Origin: Acinetobacter sp. UBA3106
GTDB taxonomy: Bacteria > Pseudomonadota > Gammaproteobacteria > Pseudomonadales > Moraxellaceae
DNA length: 64,000 nucleotides
Assembly (NCBI GenBank): GCA_002365595.1
Contig: DFAM01000017.1
Location: 1 to 64,000, forward strand
Reading direction: 5' to 3'
In this document: positions 8,414-17,993 of the stretch, one piece after another
How the letters are laid out: each line of letters opens with the position of its first letter
Position numbering within the stretch: position 1 is the first letter of the stretch
Notes under the pieces: generated by a model
Database searches by the model: none
The model's input: only the letters and a program-made list of their open reading frames with translations
What the model was told of the DNA's origin: nothing
Made by a program: the position numbers and the translations under genes

Positions 8414-9676
8414 ATGTCCGACTTTCAGCTTTCTTTAAGTGAATACTTGTCAATGGTTCAGGAGGTTATCAAAATAACCTTCGATGAGTCGGTATGGGTC
8501 AAAGCTGAGATCCGTAATCTGAGTATTAAAGGCGGCCACTATTATTTAGAGCTGGCAGAAAAAGAAGAAAATACAGATAAAGTTATTGCCAGTTGTAAAG
8601 CGACAATCTGGAAGTTTTCAGCAGCCAAAATGGTTTTAAAATTCGAACGTGAAAGTGGTATTGAGCTATCTAAGGATCTAAATGTCCTGATTAAAGTTAA
8701 AGCTACATTTAATCCACAGTATGGTTTTTCCCTCAATATAGAAGATATTAATTCAAGTTATACCCTGGGTGATATTGCACAGCGCTATCAGCAAATATTA
8801 GAACGCTTAACCAAAGAAGGTTTAGCCGATAAAAATAAACTCCTCCCCACTCCGTTCGATATTCAAAACGTTTTGGTGATTGCTCCGGAAAATGCGGCGG
8901 GTTTAGGTGACTTCAAGAAAGATGCTGATACTTTAAATAAAGCCGGTGTTTGTCATTTCGTTTATCACACTGCCACCTTTCAGGGAAATACCGCTGCAGT
9001 TTCAATTATCAATTCATTGGGCGATGGTTTACGTCAGTGGGCTAAAGACTTTAAAGCCGCACCAGATCTAATTGTAATTATCCGGGGCGGCGGTGCTGTA
9101 AATGATCTGGCTTATTTAAATGACTATGATTTAGCGGCCCTGCTCTGCAAACGTACAGTTCCGGTCTGGGTCGGTATTGGCCATGAAAAGGACCGCACCA
9201 TTTTGGATGAAATCGCTCACCGGTCATTTGACACCCCAAGTAAAGTGATTGGCGGTATTCGCAATGTGATTGTGGAACGGACTCAGAAAGTACTGGAATC
9301 ACTACAGACGATCAAGCTTTTATCTCAGCATCAAATCACGGCATATCAAAGCCAAAATGATCAATACATCAGAGTAATTAAAACGCTTGCTCATGGCCAA
9401 ATCAATGAAGCCAGTAAAACCCTGGATTTAATAAAAGACACCTTACAGTACTTAGCGCAGCAGCAAATTAAACTGGCTTCCAAGCAGGTTGAATCATTAA
9501 TGCGTGAAGTCCTATTACAGAATCCGCGGCATGTTATGGCCAAAGGTTTCGGTATCGTCCGCAGCCAAGGCAAAGCTATTCATTCTATTCAACAGATTTC
9601 GGATGACAGTCTTCAGGTAGAATTACAGGATGGCACCATTGAAGCCCACGTGACAAAGGTAATAAGCAATGACTAA
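8414..9676 (+). CDS. xseA: exodeoxyribonuclease VII large subunit
   Basis: 420 residues from the ATG at 8414; a TTG 60 nt upstream extends the frame but overlaps the likely promoter. The N-terminal OB-fold region (FQLSLSEYLSMVQEVIK, VWVKAEIRNLSIKGGHYYLE) is followed by the nuclease core with PDLIVIIRGGGAVNDL and VWVGIGHEKDRTILDEIA, then a long coiled-coil helical region and a short C-terminal segment (PRHVMAKGFGIVRSQGKAI). Together with XseB it degrades single-stranded DNA to oligonucleotides. The stop overlaps the xseB start by 8 nt. Confidence 0.95.
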   Translation: MSDFQLSLSEYLSMVQEVIKITFDESVWVKAEIRNLSIKGGHYYLELAEKEENTDKVIASCKATIWKFSAAKMVLKFERESGIELSKDLNVLIKVKATFNPQYGFSLNIEDINSSYTLGDIAQRYQQILERLTKEGLADKNKLLPTPFDIQNVLVIAPENAAGLGDFKKDADTLNKAGVCHFVYHTATFQGNTAAVSIINSLGDGLRQWAKDFKAAPDLIVIIRGGGAVNDLAYLNDYDLAALLCKRTVPVWVGIGHEKDRTILDEIAHRSFDTPSKVIGGIRNVIVERTQKVLESLQTIKLLSQHQITAYQSQNDQYIRVIKTLAHGQINEASKTLDLIKDTLQYLAQQQIKLASKQVESLMREVLLQNPRHVMAKGFGIVRSQGKAIHSIQQISDDSLQVELQDGTIEAHVTKVISND

Positions 9677-9863
9677 AAAAGAATTAACGTTTAAAGAAGG
9701 TTATGAAATTCTTCAGAAGAATGCTGAGCTGCTGCAATCACAAGAAGAGCCTGATATTGATAACTTGATGAAAATCGTTGAAGAGTCGATGTCTGCTTAC
9801 AAAGCCTGTAAATCACGTGTTGATGCAGTGCAGCAGGCTTTGAATGAGACTTTTAAGGAGTAG
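9669..9863 (+). CDS. xseB: exodeoxyribonuclease VII small subunit
   Basis: 64 residues, mostly helical, with the family pattern TFKEGYEILQKNAELL and a short coiled coil. It overlaps the end of xseA by 8 nt, the usual coupled arrangement. It binds the XseA C-terminal region to form the active enzyme. Confidence 0.92.
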   Translation: MTKKELTFKEGYEILQKNAELLQSQEEPDIDNLMKIVEESMSAYKACKSRVDAVQQALNETFKE

Positions 9864-10256
9864 GTTTAAGCTAAAGACCTGAATAAAACTAACCATGTGA
9901 TTTCTTGGGATGACTTGTTTAAAAGCTTAGCTAGAAACACTGATGAAAAAAGTACTCCAAACTAAAATTGGAATGGATGGTAACTGAGAAGGTCAACCCT
10001 AGCTAATTTTAAGGGCGCAAAAATTAAATACCTCGTGAATGGGATTTCTTCACATGTCTCTATATTTTCTGTTTTTATAAGAATGGCGATCTTTGGCATG
10101 ATCTCTATTCTGGTAGCTGTGGAGTGCAACTATGTGAAATGATTTTCTTGCATCTAATAGTTAAGGACACATCCTCGCAATGAGGGGTTTTTATTGCCTG
10201 TGCTTTTTACACTGCTAATTTTTTTATTGCTTACATAGTACTTATATAGGATTCAG
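9864..10256. other. intergenic region after xseB
   Basis: About 390 nt with no supported gene. A short frame (about 9880-9965, ending NTDEKSTPN) has no start codon with a ribosome binding site and may be a gene relic. A weak hairpin CCTC-5 nt-GAGG followed by five T's lies at 10173-10192. Confidence 0.35.
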
Positions 10257-10260
10257 AATT

Positions 10261-10295
10261 AAAAAAGCACCTAAGAGAATCGCTCTTAAGTGCTT
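10261..10295 (-). terminator. intrinsic terminator of the tRNA gene
   Basis: On the minus strand AAGCACTTAAGAG and CTCTTAGGTGCTT pair across a 5-nt loop and are followed by a T-run, placed 9 nt after the tRNA 3' end. Confidence 0.85.
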
Positions 10296-10303
10296 GTTAT
10301 ATA

Positions 10304-10380
<77 letters not shown>

Positions 10381-10902
10381 TATATTCTGAAAGCTATATT
10401 TATCAATAATTTCAGACGAAAAGCATACTAGCGAAGATTTTTTTAAAAGACAAGCCCTTTCGTTTCTGCCTGCACACTAACTCAACAATCTTGGTTAACT
10501 TTTAAACGGCAATTTTTTTTAAAAAACTTCATTCCTCACCTATCTTCAACACCGCGCAAATCGAATCATTCGCTTAATAAAAAAATGCGATCCAAAGAAA
10601 TTTTAGAAAGAACATTAAAATCAATGATTAAACTACAAAATTGAAGATATACACCTACTTTGACAATCAGAACATTTAACACGCTTAGAGTGCTGCTTTC
10701 TCAATTCTTCCAGTAAGAAGGAATAAAAAAGTAAGCTAAAAAATCTATGCTGTAATGAATTGCATTGTTCAGGCCAAAATCATGTGATAAAGATGAATTT
10801 CTTATACTTAAAAACTCTTATTTTAATTTTTATTTAGATTTTAAATCAGAATTCTTAAAACCTAAATAATAAAATTATTTAAGCGAGGACTACAGATTAA
10901 AA
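10381..10902. other. spacer upstream of the tRNA
   Basis: About 520 nt of AT-rich sequence. It must hold the tRNA promoter (read leftwards). No coding sequence that I can support. Confidence 0.35.
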
Positions 10903-11010
10903 CTAAAGACTGCGTTCTTTTTGCTCTTCAATGCGAATTTCGATTAAAGACCATACAACAACGAGCATAAACAAGCAAACCGCTAATAGAAAAGTCGAAA
11001 CATACATCAT
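10903..11010 (-). CDS. small single-pass membrane protein, 35 aa
   Basis: 36 codons. The protein begins MMYVSTFLLAVCLFMLVVVW, an almost uninterrupted hydrophobic segment, followed by a charged tail ending RIEEQKERSL. AGGA is located about 9 nt before the first ATG. The length, single N-terminal membrane helix and charged C-terminus are typical of bacterial membrane micropeptides. No family recognised. Confidence 0.55.
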   Translation of the reverse strand: MMYVSTFLLAVCLFMLVVVWSLIEIRIEEQKERSL

Positions 11011-11314
11011 TCTTTTCAATCCTCATTAAACAAATGCCGAAAAAGGACAGGTGCTTAAAAAATTTTATCTTCGACAAAAGTCTAATAGGTATTTTTTCAT
11101 CTGAATAGCCACAATTAAGTCTTATTTTATATTGAATTATATCTTTAAAGTCTTTATCAAGACTGTTTTATATATACAACCAATTAATGGCTGCATTTTT
11201 AAAAGCTATGTATAGTGTATTTATTTGATTATTTTTAACGCATCAACACTTGACTATAAATTCGAACAGGCAGAAATTAACCTCCTTTCGTATTGTCAAA
11301 TATCCCCTACCTCC
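11011..11314. other. spacer before the acyltransferase gene
   Basis: About 300 nt of AT-rich sequence. The 3' part (from 11225) is open in the frame of the next gene from a TTG codon, so translation could begin there. Otherwise nothing recognised. Confidence 0.3.
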
Positions 11315-11896
11315 ATGTTAAAAAAATTTATTGGTGAATCTGCATTTAAGCTTGCAGGATGGAACTATCATATTGAACCAGATGTACTTGAAAATAAGCA
11401 GGTCATTGTCGGATTTGAACATACTTCCATGATGGATGCAGTGCTTTCACTAGCACTATTCCAGATTTATGATATAAAAATTCATACCCTGATTAAAAAA
11501 GAATTATTTAAAGGTCCCATGAAACCTTTATTAGAGGCCATTGGAGGAATTGCTGTCGATCGAAAAGCAAATAAGGATATCGTTTCGCTTATGGTCGAGC
11601 ATTTTCAGCAGAATGAAAAATTTAATCTGGTGATTGCTCCTGAAGCAACCCGTGCCAAAACAGGTGAAGTCAGAAAACCTATTCGTACAGGTTTTTGGCA
11701 CATTGCCAAAGCTGCAGGTGTACCTATCGTTTTAATGTATGCCAATTCTCAGACCAAGGAAGGTGGGATTTTAGGGAAAATTTATCCAACAGAAATTAAT
11801 CACGACCTGGCTTTGTTAAAACAGCTCTATAAAGAAAAGGTAGGACTGGATATTATTATTCCAGAACCTAAAAACATTGTTGAAAATAAAAACTAA
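11315..11896 (+). CDS. PlsC-like 1-acyl-glycerophosphate acyltransferase family protein
   Basis: 193 residues from the ATG at 11315; a TTG at 11225 would add 30 residues, and neither start has a convincing ribosome binding site. The HTSMMD sequence near residue 47 matches the HX4D catalytic motif of glycerolipid acyltransferases, and IAPEATRAKTGEVR resembles the glycerophosphate-binding EGTRS motif. There is no strong transmembrane helix, unlike classical PlsC. It probably transfers an acyl chain in lipid metabolism, substrate unknown. Confidence 0.8.
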   Translation: MLKKFIGESAFKLAGWNYHIEPDVLENKQVIVGFEHTSMMDAVLSLALFQIYDIKIHTLIKKELFKGPMKPLLEAIGGIAVDRKANKDIVSLMVEHFQQNEKFNLVIAPEATRAKTGEVRKPIRTGFWHIAKAAGVPIVLMYANSQTKEGGILGKIYPTEINHDLALLKQLYKEKVGLDIIIPEPKNIVENKN

Positions 11897-12009
11897 CCGG
11901 CATTTGTTTAAAAACTCAAAACCTAGCCCTTTCTAAGAAAAAAGGGCTTATGGTAGAATTTGACACATTCGATTAGGCATAAAGCCAATCTATAAGGAGC
12001 ATATTTCGC

Positions 12010-12759
12010 ATGGCGGGTCATTCCAAGTGGGCCAATATCAAACATCGTAAAGCAAAACAAGATGCTAGCCGTGGTAAAGTTTTTACCAAATACATTCGTG
12101 AATTAACCACAGCTGCAAAACTCGGCGGCCCAGATGCGGGAAGTAACCCTCGTCTACGTGCTGTTGTCGAAAAAGCATTGTCTGTAAACATGACACGTGA
12201 TGTGATTAACCGTGCCATCCAACGTGGTGCTGGCGGTGAAGATAATGATGATTTAAAAGAAGTGACCTACGAAGGTTATGGCGTAGGTGGTGTTGCTGTT
12301 ATTGTTGAAACAATGACTGACAACTTAAACCGTACTGTCCCTGACGTTCGTCACTGTTTCTCAAAAACAGATGGTAACTTGGGTACCAATGGCTCAGTTG
12401 CATTCCTGTTCACTAAACGTGGTGAAATCACTTTTGAAGATGTTTCTTTAGAAGACCAGATTATGGATGTGGCTTTAGAAGCAGGTGCAGAAGACATCGA
12501 AGTTTCAGAAGATGAAATCGTGGTCATTACCACGCCAGAAGCTTTCGGTGAAGTTCAGGATGCCTTGACCGCTGCCGGTCTTAAATCTGACAATGCTGAA
12601 GTTGTGATGAACCCATCAACCAAAGCTGAAATCACAGATATCGACCAAGCGAAAAAAATCATGAAAATGATTGATATGCTTGAAGATCTTGATGATGTTC
12701 AAAATGTTTATACTAACGTTGAATTCTCAGATGAAGTATTAGAGCAACTAGAAAACTAA
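12010..12759 (+). CDS. yebC: YebC/PmpR family protein
   Basis: 249 residues, normal length. The N-terminus MAGHSKWANIKHRKAKQDA and the segment ELTTAAKLGGPDAGSNPRLR are diagnostic of the YebC/TACO1 family. Members act as transcriptional regulators or as factors relieving ribosome stalling on proline-rich sequences. AAGGAGC lies about 9 nt before the ATG. A strong terminator follows. Confidence 0.95.
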   Translation: MAGHSKWANIKHRKAKQDASRGKVFTKYIRELTTAAKLGGPDAGSNPRLRAVVEKALSVNMTRDVINRAIQRGAGGEDNDDLKEVTYEGYGVGGVAVIVETMTDNLNRTVPDVRHCFSKTDGNLGTNGSVAFLFTKRGEITFEDVSLEDQIMDVALEAGAEDIEVSEDEIVVITTPEAFGEVQDALTAAGLKSDNAEVVMNPSTKAEITDIDQAKKIMKMIDMLEDLDDVQNVYTNVEFSDEVLEQLEN

Positions 12760-12782
12760 TACAGCATACGCAAGCTGAATTT

Positions 12783-12810
12783 AAAAACGCACCTGATGGT
12801 GCGTTTTTTT
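12783..12810 (+). terminator. intrinsic terminator of yebC
   Basis: AAAACGCACC-TGAT-GGTGCG followed by seven T's, 24 nt after the yebC stop. Confidence 0.9.
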
Positions 12811-12878
12811 ATGGTTTTTAAAGGATTTTGCATGCACATCACTGCCAGACAAACATAGCAATAAGATAAATACTCAAC

Positions 12879-13349
12879 TCAAACCCGGTTAAGTAAACCA
12901 CTACAGTTCAACACCTTGTATTCTTTAATCACAAAGCTGGAATGCAATGCTACTACATGCTCAATTTTACCAATCCGCTTTAAAAGAATTTCACTATAAT
13001 TTTCCATATCTTTAGCCACCACTTCGACAATAAAATCAGCAGATTGTCCAGTAACTAAAAAGGCATTAATGACTTCAGGAATACTTTCCAGTTCCTCTAA
13101 AAATTTGGCAAAGGTATCGGTATCATGTTTATTCAAAGAAACTTGCAATAAAACATGCAAGCTAAAACCCAACTTGGCATAGTTAATATCACGCTTTAAA
13201 TGAGTCATGATATTGGCTTCAATTAAATGCTTGATCCGTCGATGCACAGAACTTACTGAAAGGTTAATGCGCTCTGACAGCTCATTTAAGTTGACATCTT
13301 CATGACTCAATATTTCAAGGATCTGTTTATCGAAACGATCTAGTTCCAT
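12879..13349 (-). CDS. Lrp/AsnC family transcriptional regulator
   Basis: 156 residues: N-terminal HTH (LDRFDKQILEILSHEDVNLN; VSSVHRRIKHLIEANI) followed by an RAM/ligand-binding domain from about residue 65 (LHVLLQVSLNKHDTDTFAKF, VTGQSADFIVEVVAKDM). Such regulators respond to amino acids. No obvious target gene is divergent: the plus-strand neighbour is the interrupted Ser/Leu-rich gene 380 nt away. Confidence 0.93.
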   Translation of the reverse strand: MELDRFDKQILEILSHEDVNLNELSERINLSVSSVHRRIKHLIEANIMTHLKRDINYAKLGFSLHVLLQVSLNKHDTDTFAKFLEELESIPEVINAFLVTGQSADFIVEVVAKDMENYSEILLKRIGKIEHVVALHSSFVIKEYKVLNCSGLLNRV

Positions 13350-13732
13350 TTTATACTCTTTTCAATAATCACTAGCTAAGCAAAATATTACAGTTATCTC
13401 AGTTATACAATAATTACTTATTTTTCACAAAATTTTAATATCCTGAAAATATTTTCCAAAAGCTTGCTTAGTGATAAAGAATTTTTTGATTGCTACCTAA
13501 ATTACCACTGGTCATTTAAGTACAAAAAACGACCGATAAATTTTTAATTAAAAATATATTTTTCAATTGGTTAATTTTAAAAATCAGCTTTCTACAGGCT
13601 TACTTGTCTGAGTATCCAACCTACGATGAATGCTCATCTTTTAAAACTGTATAGAAATAGATTAAAAGAGAAACGCTCTAATAAAACAAAAAATAGGCAT
13701 TTTTAAAAATCATTTATACACAAGGAATGGTC
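13350..13732. other. spacer between lrp-type gene and interrupted gene
   Basis: About 380 nt, AT-rich. It should contain the promoters of both divergent genes; no specific element can be named apart from the AAGGA before 13733. Confidence 0.3.
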
Positions 13733-14341
13733 ATGACTTTTCAACTTTTAAGCTTAATAAAAACTAAAGTAAGTCCTGTCTTAACCGCTGAAACGCAAAC
13801 TAAAAGCTTATTAAGTGATTTTCTCGGTGAAAGTACATTAGGCACTCTCACCAATCTTATTACTAATCTGACTGGCTCCATCACTCAACCTTCAGTTAGC
13901 TCATTATTAAATAACCTTCTCCCTGGCAGTAAACTGAGTACAACAAATCTCAGTAATTTATTAACTCAATTTTCTGGTTCAAATACTTCGAGTTTAAATT
14001 TTTAAAACCTGATCAACAGTTTAACTCAATCAAATAGTGGCAGTTTTAGTATTCCTTAAATTATCAATTTATTGAGTGGCCTATTGGGCGGCGACTTTAA
14101 TCTGGATACGATTACAGATGGACAGCTCATTGGCGACACCCCAACCCCCTTACCTAACCTGTCTGATTTATTCCAAGGCAACAGCAGTTTAGGCAATATC
14201 GATTTAAGCAATACTGCTCCGGGTCTTACAGGCTCACTTCCTGAAATTTTGAGTACCAGTACACAACCGAATTACGATGCAACATCGCTACCGACATCCA
14301 CACCAGGTTTAGAACTCGATCAACCGATCGTCTTTGGTTAA
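13733..14341 (+). pseudogene. Ser/Leu/Thr/Asn-rich protein gene with two in-frame stops
   Basis: A single reading frame of 203 codons beginning MTFQLLSLIKTKVSP at the ATG at 13733 (AAGGA 6 nt upstream), interrupted by TAA at 14003-14005 and TAA at 14057-14059. The three parts keep one frame and the same composition: SLLNNLLPGSKLS before, LINSLTQSNSGSFSIP between, and NLLSGLLGGDFNLDT after. It then ends in a Pro/Thr-rich tail. Each stop is one substitution from Lys, Gln or Leu. No family recognised and no signal peptide visible. Most likely a recently broken gene; a 90-residue first product could still be made. Confidence 0.6.
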
Positions 14342-14377
14342 GTCATTTTTGCGTAAAGGCATTTGCTTTGCAAAATA

Positions 14378-14403
14378 CGCGCTTTAGAGCGCATATTTTT
14401 ATG
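14378..14403. terminator. convergent terminator
   Basis: An imperfect hairpin (ATACGCGCTT paired with GAGCGCATAT) followed by T's, between the interrupted gene and the convergent glutathione transferase gene. Confidence 0.5.
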
Positions 14404-14411
14404 CATTCCTT

Positions 14412-15176
14412 TTAAACTCCACGCCAATCGACACGTGCATTACGTTCAGTTTGATATATACGCAGCACATATTGGCCCAAAGGTAATGTCATTAAATGCT
14501 CTTTATATTGACGAAATTCTTCAGATAAGGTTTCACCCTGCTCTTTTTCCCAAGGTGTACCCGGAATTTCCAGAATTGGTGCAAGCATCGAACAGACCGC
14601 GATATCCGCAAGACCAAGACGTTCTCCGACAAAATAACGCCCATGATTTTCAATCAATCTTTCATTTAAACTTTGGATGATGCTATCCATTTGCAGTTTA
14701 GATTCAGCCACCTTGTCTGCATTCAGTTGATAGCCTTTAGAAAGCAAGGCTTTGATAATCGGTTTGGAATATTTTTCAAACTGACGTAAATAACCCTTTT
14801 CACCAATTAAGATATCTAAAGATTCTTCACTTTCTGACAAAGTATGAGCAAGTCCCCAACGGCGCACATGTCTACCCAGCTCGGTGGCAAGACTATTGAT
14901 TTCCAAAGCCAGTTGACGTTGCTGCGGATCGGCACGCAATAAAGAATGCTCGGGATATACCTCATCCAGATATAAGGCAATTTCAGTCGAGTCCGCAATC
15001 CAGTGTTCCTGATCACGTAAAATTGGTAAACGGTTTTGTCCTGTTTTTAATTGGGCAAATGCACGATGCACTCCGGGAATCAGATTATGGGCCACATAAT
15101 CCAGCTCTTTATAGTCGAGCAACCAGCGCGCTTTTTCACAAAAATGAGATAAAGGAAACTGGTATAAAATTCGCAT
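14412..15176 (-). CDS. glutathione S-transferase family protein
   Basis: 254 residues. The N-terminal thioredoxin-like domain has YQFPLSHFCEKARWLLDYK, with the Ser/Cys position of GST active sites, and the glutathione-binding RLPILRDQEHWIADSTEIA (the cis-Pro and Asp-Ser pair). A C-terminal helical domain follows, with YFVGERLGLADIAVCSML. Likely a cytosolic glutathione-dependent detoxification enzyme; substrate unknown. Confidence 0.88.
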   Translation of the reverse strand: MRILYQFPLSHFCEKARWLLDYKELDYVAHNLIPGVHRAFAQLKTGQNRLPILRDQEHWIADSTEIALYLDEVYPEHSLLRADPQQRQLALEINSLATELGRHVRRWGLAHTLSESEESLDILIGEKGYLRQFEKYSKPIIKALLSKGYQLNADKVAESKLQMDSIIQSLNERLIENHGRYFVGERLGLADIAVCSMLAPILEIPGTPWEKEQGETLSEEFRQYKEHLMTLPLGQYVLRIYQTERNARVDWRGV

Positions 15177-15555
15177 AAAAACTCCGCGTTTATTTTTTTA
15201 GTTCTGCCAAGTCAAAACCATCTAATTCAGTCGGATACTTTAGTCACCCTGCCCCGGAATTACAATGCACTTTTTATTCAAAATCGTATGCCTAAAAACT
15301 GTATCATCTTCCTTTATTTTTATATGTTTTTTTGTCTTGATTATCTTCAAAGTAGATAACCTGCGCTTGTTAGCCCTGCAAAAAGTTCTCAAAAAAAAAT
15401 ATTTTTTTGATTTTTAAACATTTAACTTATTCAAATTCAATCATAATCTAGCATTTTTTATCTTAAATAAGATTTTTCATAAGCTTTGCACAAGCAATTG
15501 CTTAATTTTAAATTCAATTACTTGTAGCGTTTTGATATCGATTTAAGGTGTCATT
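15177..15555. other. promoter region of the sulfur-acquisition operon
   Basis: About 380 nt, very AT-rich, between the divergent GST gene and the first sfnB-like gene. A TTGCAC...TTGCT sequence at about 15485-15501 resembles a sigma-54 site but the spacing is one base too long. AAGGTG precedes the ATG at 15556. Confidence 0.35.
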
Positions 15556-16758
15556 ATGTCTCGTTTAATTTCAGAAAATGTTCATGTAATTGAAAATGAT
15601 CTTGAAGCCATTCATGCTGCTTATCATGTAGCAGATTTTGCATTGGAAGGTCGCAATGACCGTGATCAACAACGCTTATTGCCTTTTGCAGAAATTGATT
15701 TATTCAGCCAGAAAGGCTTAGGTGGTATTCGAATTCCAAAACAATTTGGTGGTCCTTTCGTATCCAATAAAACTTTGGCACATGTCTTTCGTATTATTAA
15801 TAAAGCCGATTCCAGCGTGGGACAAATTCCGCAAAACCAGATTGCCTTATTGAATATGATCCAGATTATGGGCACGGATCAACAAAAACAGTTTATTTAT
15901 AGCGAAATTTTAAAAGGTAAGCGTCTGGCCAATGGTGGACCGGAACGTCATACCAAAGACAGTAAAACCTTAAATACGCTGTTAACCCTTAAAGATGGTC
16001 ATTACTTTGTAGATGGTGAAAAGTTTTATTCCACCGGTAGTAGTTTTGCCCACTGGCTAGCGATCAAAGCCATTCATCCAGAAGGTCATGTGGTTTTAAC
16101 GATTGTGAATCGTGAAGCTGCCGGTGTTGAAGTTATTGATAACTGGAATGGTTTTGGTCAGCGTACCACTTCAAGTGGCACGGTCAGACTCGAGCATGTT
16201 GAAGTTGATCCCCTGCTGATTTTTGATGAACGCCTACTTTCCAGTCAACCCAATTACCGCGGTGCTTATTCACAATTACTACAAGTTGCGATTGATGTCG
16301 GCATTGCTGAAGCAGCATTTGCCGATACCGTTACAGCCGTACAGAAAGCACGTCCGATTGTCGATGCACATGTGGAAAAAGCCAGTTTTGAACATTACAC
16401 CTTGCAGGAAGTCGGCAAATCTTCAGTACTGCTGGATGCTGCCATTTTACTACTCGATGAAGCAGCTGAGTATTTAGATGAACTGGACCAACTCGATGCC
16501 GTAACGGATGAACAGGCGGCTAAAGCCTCGATTCTTGTGGCAGAAGCAAAAATCTATGCCAATGATGCGGCACTGCACATTTCTGAAAAGTTACTGGAAC
16601 TTGGCGGTAGCCGTTCCAGTCTCAGTCAGCACAACCTGGATCAACACTGGCGCAATGCCCGTGTGCATACCCTGCATGATCCAATCCGCTGGAAATTACA
16701 TGCACTTGGGGATTATTACCTGAATCATAAACTTCCTGCCCGCCACGCCTGGATTTAA
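15556..16758 (+). CDS. SfnB-family sulfur acquisition oxidoreductase (acyl-CoA dehydrogenase fold), copy 1
   Basis: 400 residues. It shares the acyl-CoA dehydrogenase-like fold of SfnB/DszC/SoxC monooxygenases: IRIPKQFGGPFVSNKTLAHV, SSVGQIPQNQIALL, YFVDGEKFYSTGSSFAHW, the loop NWNGFGQRTTSSGT, and the C-terminal WRNARVHTLHDPIRWK. The family uses reduced flavin to act on organosulfur compounds such as dimethyl sulfone. It is the first gene of a plus-strand operon, 11 nt before a paralogue. Confidence 0.9.
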   Translation: MSRLISENVHVIENDLEAIHAAYHVADFALEGRNDRDQQRLLPFAEIDLFSQKGLGGIRIPKQFGGPFVSNKTLAHVFRIINKADSSVGQIPQNQIALLNMIQIMGTDQQKQFIYSEILKGKRLANGGPERHTKDSKTLNTLLTLKDGHYFVDGEKFYSTGSSFAHWLAIKAIHPEGHVVLTIVNREAAGVEVIDNWNGFGQRTTSSGTVRLEHVEVDPLLIFDERLLSSQPNYRGAYSQLLQVAIDVGIAEAAFADTVTAVQKARPIVDAHVEKASFEHYTLQEVGKSSVLLDAAILLLDEAAEYLDELDQLDAVTDEQAAKASILVAEAKIYANDAALHISEKLLELGGSRSSLSQHNLDQHWRNARVHTLHDPIRWKLHALGDYYLNHKLPARHAWI

Positions 16759-16769
16759 GGATACCGCTC

Positions 16770-17993
16770 ATGACTTCATATCAAAATATTATTCCATTCA
16801 ACGCAGAGCAGCTGGCACACGCGCATATTATTCAGTCTGATGCCGAAGCGCTGGAAATCGCAAGTAATTTAGCTGAACAATTCAAAGCAGGAGCTGTGCA
16901 ACGCGATGCCGAACGGATTCTGCCTTTTGAAGAAATTGAAGCCTACAGCCAGTCTGGGTTATGGGCCATTACCGTACCCAAGCAATATGGTGGCGCGGAA
17001 GTTTCCAGCTATACCGTGGCGCAAGTGATTGCCTTAATGAGTGGTGTCGATGGTTCGATTGGCCAAATTCCGCAAAACCATTTTTATGGACTGGAAATCC
17101 TGCGTAATAACGGAACTGAACAACAAAAACAGAAGTTCTATGCCGAAGTTTTAAAAGGTGCCCGCTTTGGCAATGCTCTAGCAGAGTTTAAAACCAAGAC
17201 TGCGGCTCAACGCCAAACAGCTATCCGAAAAAATGCGGCAGGTTATGTGATTAATGGTGAAAAGTTCTATTGCACCGGCAGTTTATTTGCTCATCGAATT
17301 CCAACACTGGTGGTCGATGAACAGGATCAACAGTTTCTGGCTTTTGTGCCACGTCATAGCGAAGGCCTAACTTTAATTGATGACTGGAGCGGGTTTGGGC
17401 AACGCACGACCGGAAGTGGCACAGTGAAATTCAACAATGTGCAGATACTGGCTGAAGATGTAGTGCCGTTTGATCCTGCCTACTCCACACCGACCATTTC
17501 TGGTCCGTTTGCGCAATTGATGCATGCTTCTATTGAAACCGGAATAGCCCGTGCCGCATTTGAAGAAACCTTAAACCGTGTGCGTCAAGCGCGTCCATGG
17601 ATTGATTCAGGTGTCGACAAAGCCACTGATGATCCACTGACGCTGTTTGAATTGGGTCGCATTGTTGCCGATGTGCGTGCTTCTGAAGTGTTACTGAAAC
17701 AGGCAGCGCGTTCTATTGATGCGGCCATACCTGCACCTACAGCAGAAAATATTGCCAAAGCCTCTCTCGATGTTGCCAAAGTTCGTGCGCACAGTACTGA
17801 AACAGCCTTAAAAGCATCGTCAAAACTGATTGAACTTGCAGGTAGTCGGGGCAGTCAACGGGAAGATGGTCTGGACCGCTTTTGGCGCAATGCTCGCGTA
17901 CATACCCTACATGATGCGGCGCGATGGAAATATTATTTCATTGCTAATCATGTGTTAAACGGTATATTGCCACCGCGTCGGGGAACATTGTAA
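16770..17993 (+). CDS. SfnB-family sulfur acquisition oxidoreductase, copy 2
   Basis: 407 residues, a clear paralogue of the preceding gene: ITVPKQYGGAEVSSYTVAQV, GSIGQIPQNHFYGLEI, INGEKFYCTGSLFAHR, DWSGFGQRTTGSGTVKF, WRNARVHTLHDAARWKYYF. Its TAA overlaps the ATG of the next gene, so the genes are translationally coupled. The tandem pair may reflect different substrates or a heteromeric enzyme; which applies is not visible. Confidence 0.92.
   Translation: MTSYQNIIPFNAEQLAHAHIIQSDAEALEIASNLAEQFKAGAVQRDAERILPFEEIEAYSQSGLWAITVPKQYGGAEVSSYTVAQVIALMSGVDGSIGQIPQNHFYGLEILRNNGTEQQKQKFYAEVLKGARFGNALAEFKTKTAAQRQTAIRKNAAGYVINGEKFYCTGSLFAHRIPTLVVDEQDQQFLAFVPRHSEGLTLIDDWSGFGQRTTGSGTVKFNNVQILAEDVVPFDPAYSTPTISGPFAQLMHASIETGIARAAFEETLNRVRQARPWIDSGVDKATDDPLTLFELGRIVADVRASEVLLKQAARSIDAAIPAPTAENIAKASLDVAKVRAHSTETALKASSKLIELAGSRGSQREDGLDRFWRNARVHTLHDAARWKYYFIANHVLNGILPPRRGTL

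Noticed and set aside
9885..9965. Short frame after xseB ending NTDEKSTPN
   Set aside because: Only a GTG start without ribosome binding site; may be a relic but not a supportable gene.
10173..10192. Small hairpin followed by T's
   Set aside because: Stem of only four base pairs, no transcribed gene before it.
15485..15501. Sigma-54-like promoter ahead of the sulfur operon
   Set aside because: TTGCAC and TTGC are there but the spacing between the two conserved pairs is 11 nt, one longer than the consensus 10, and the GG is TG.
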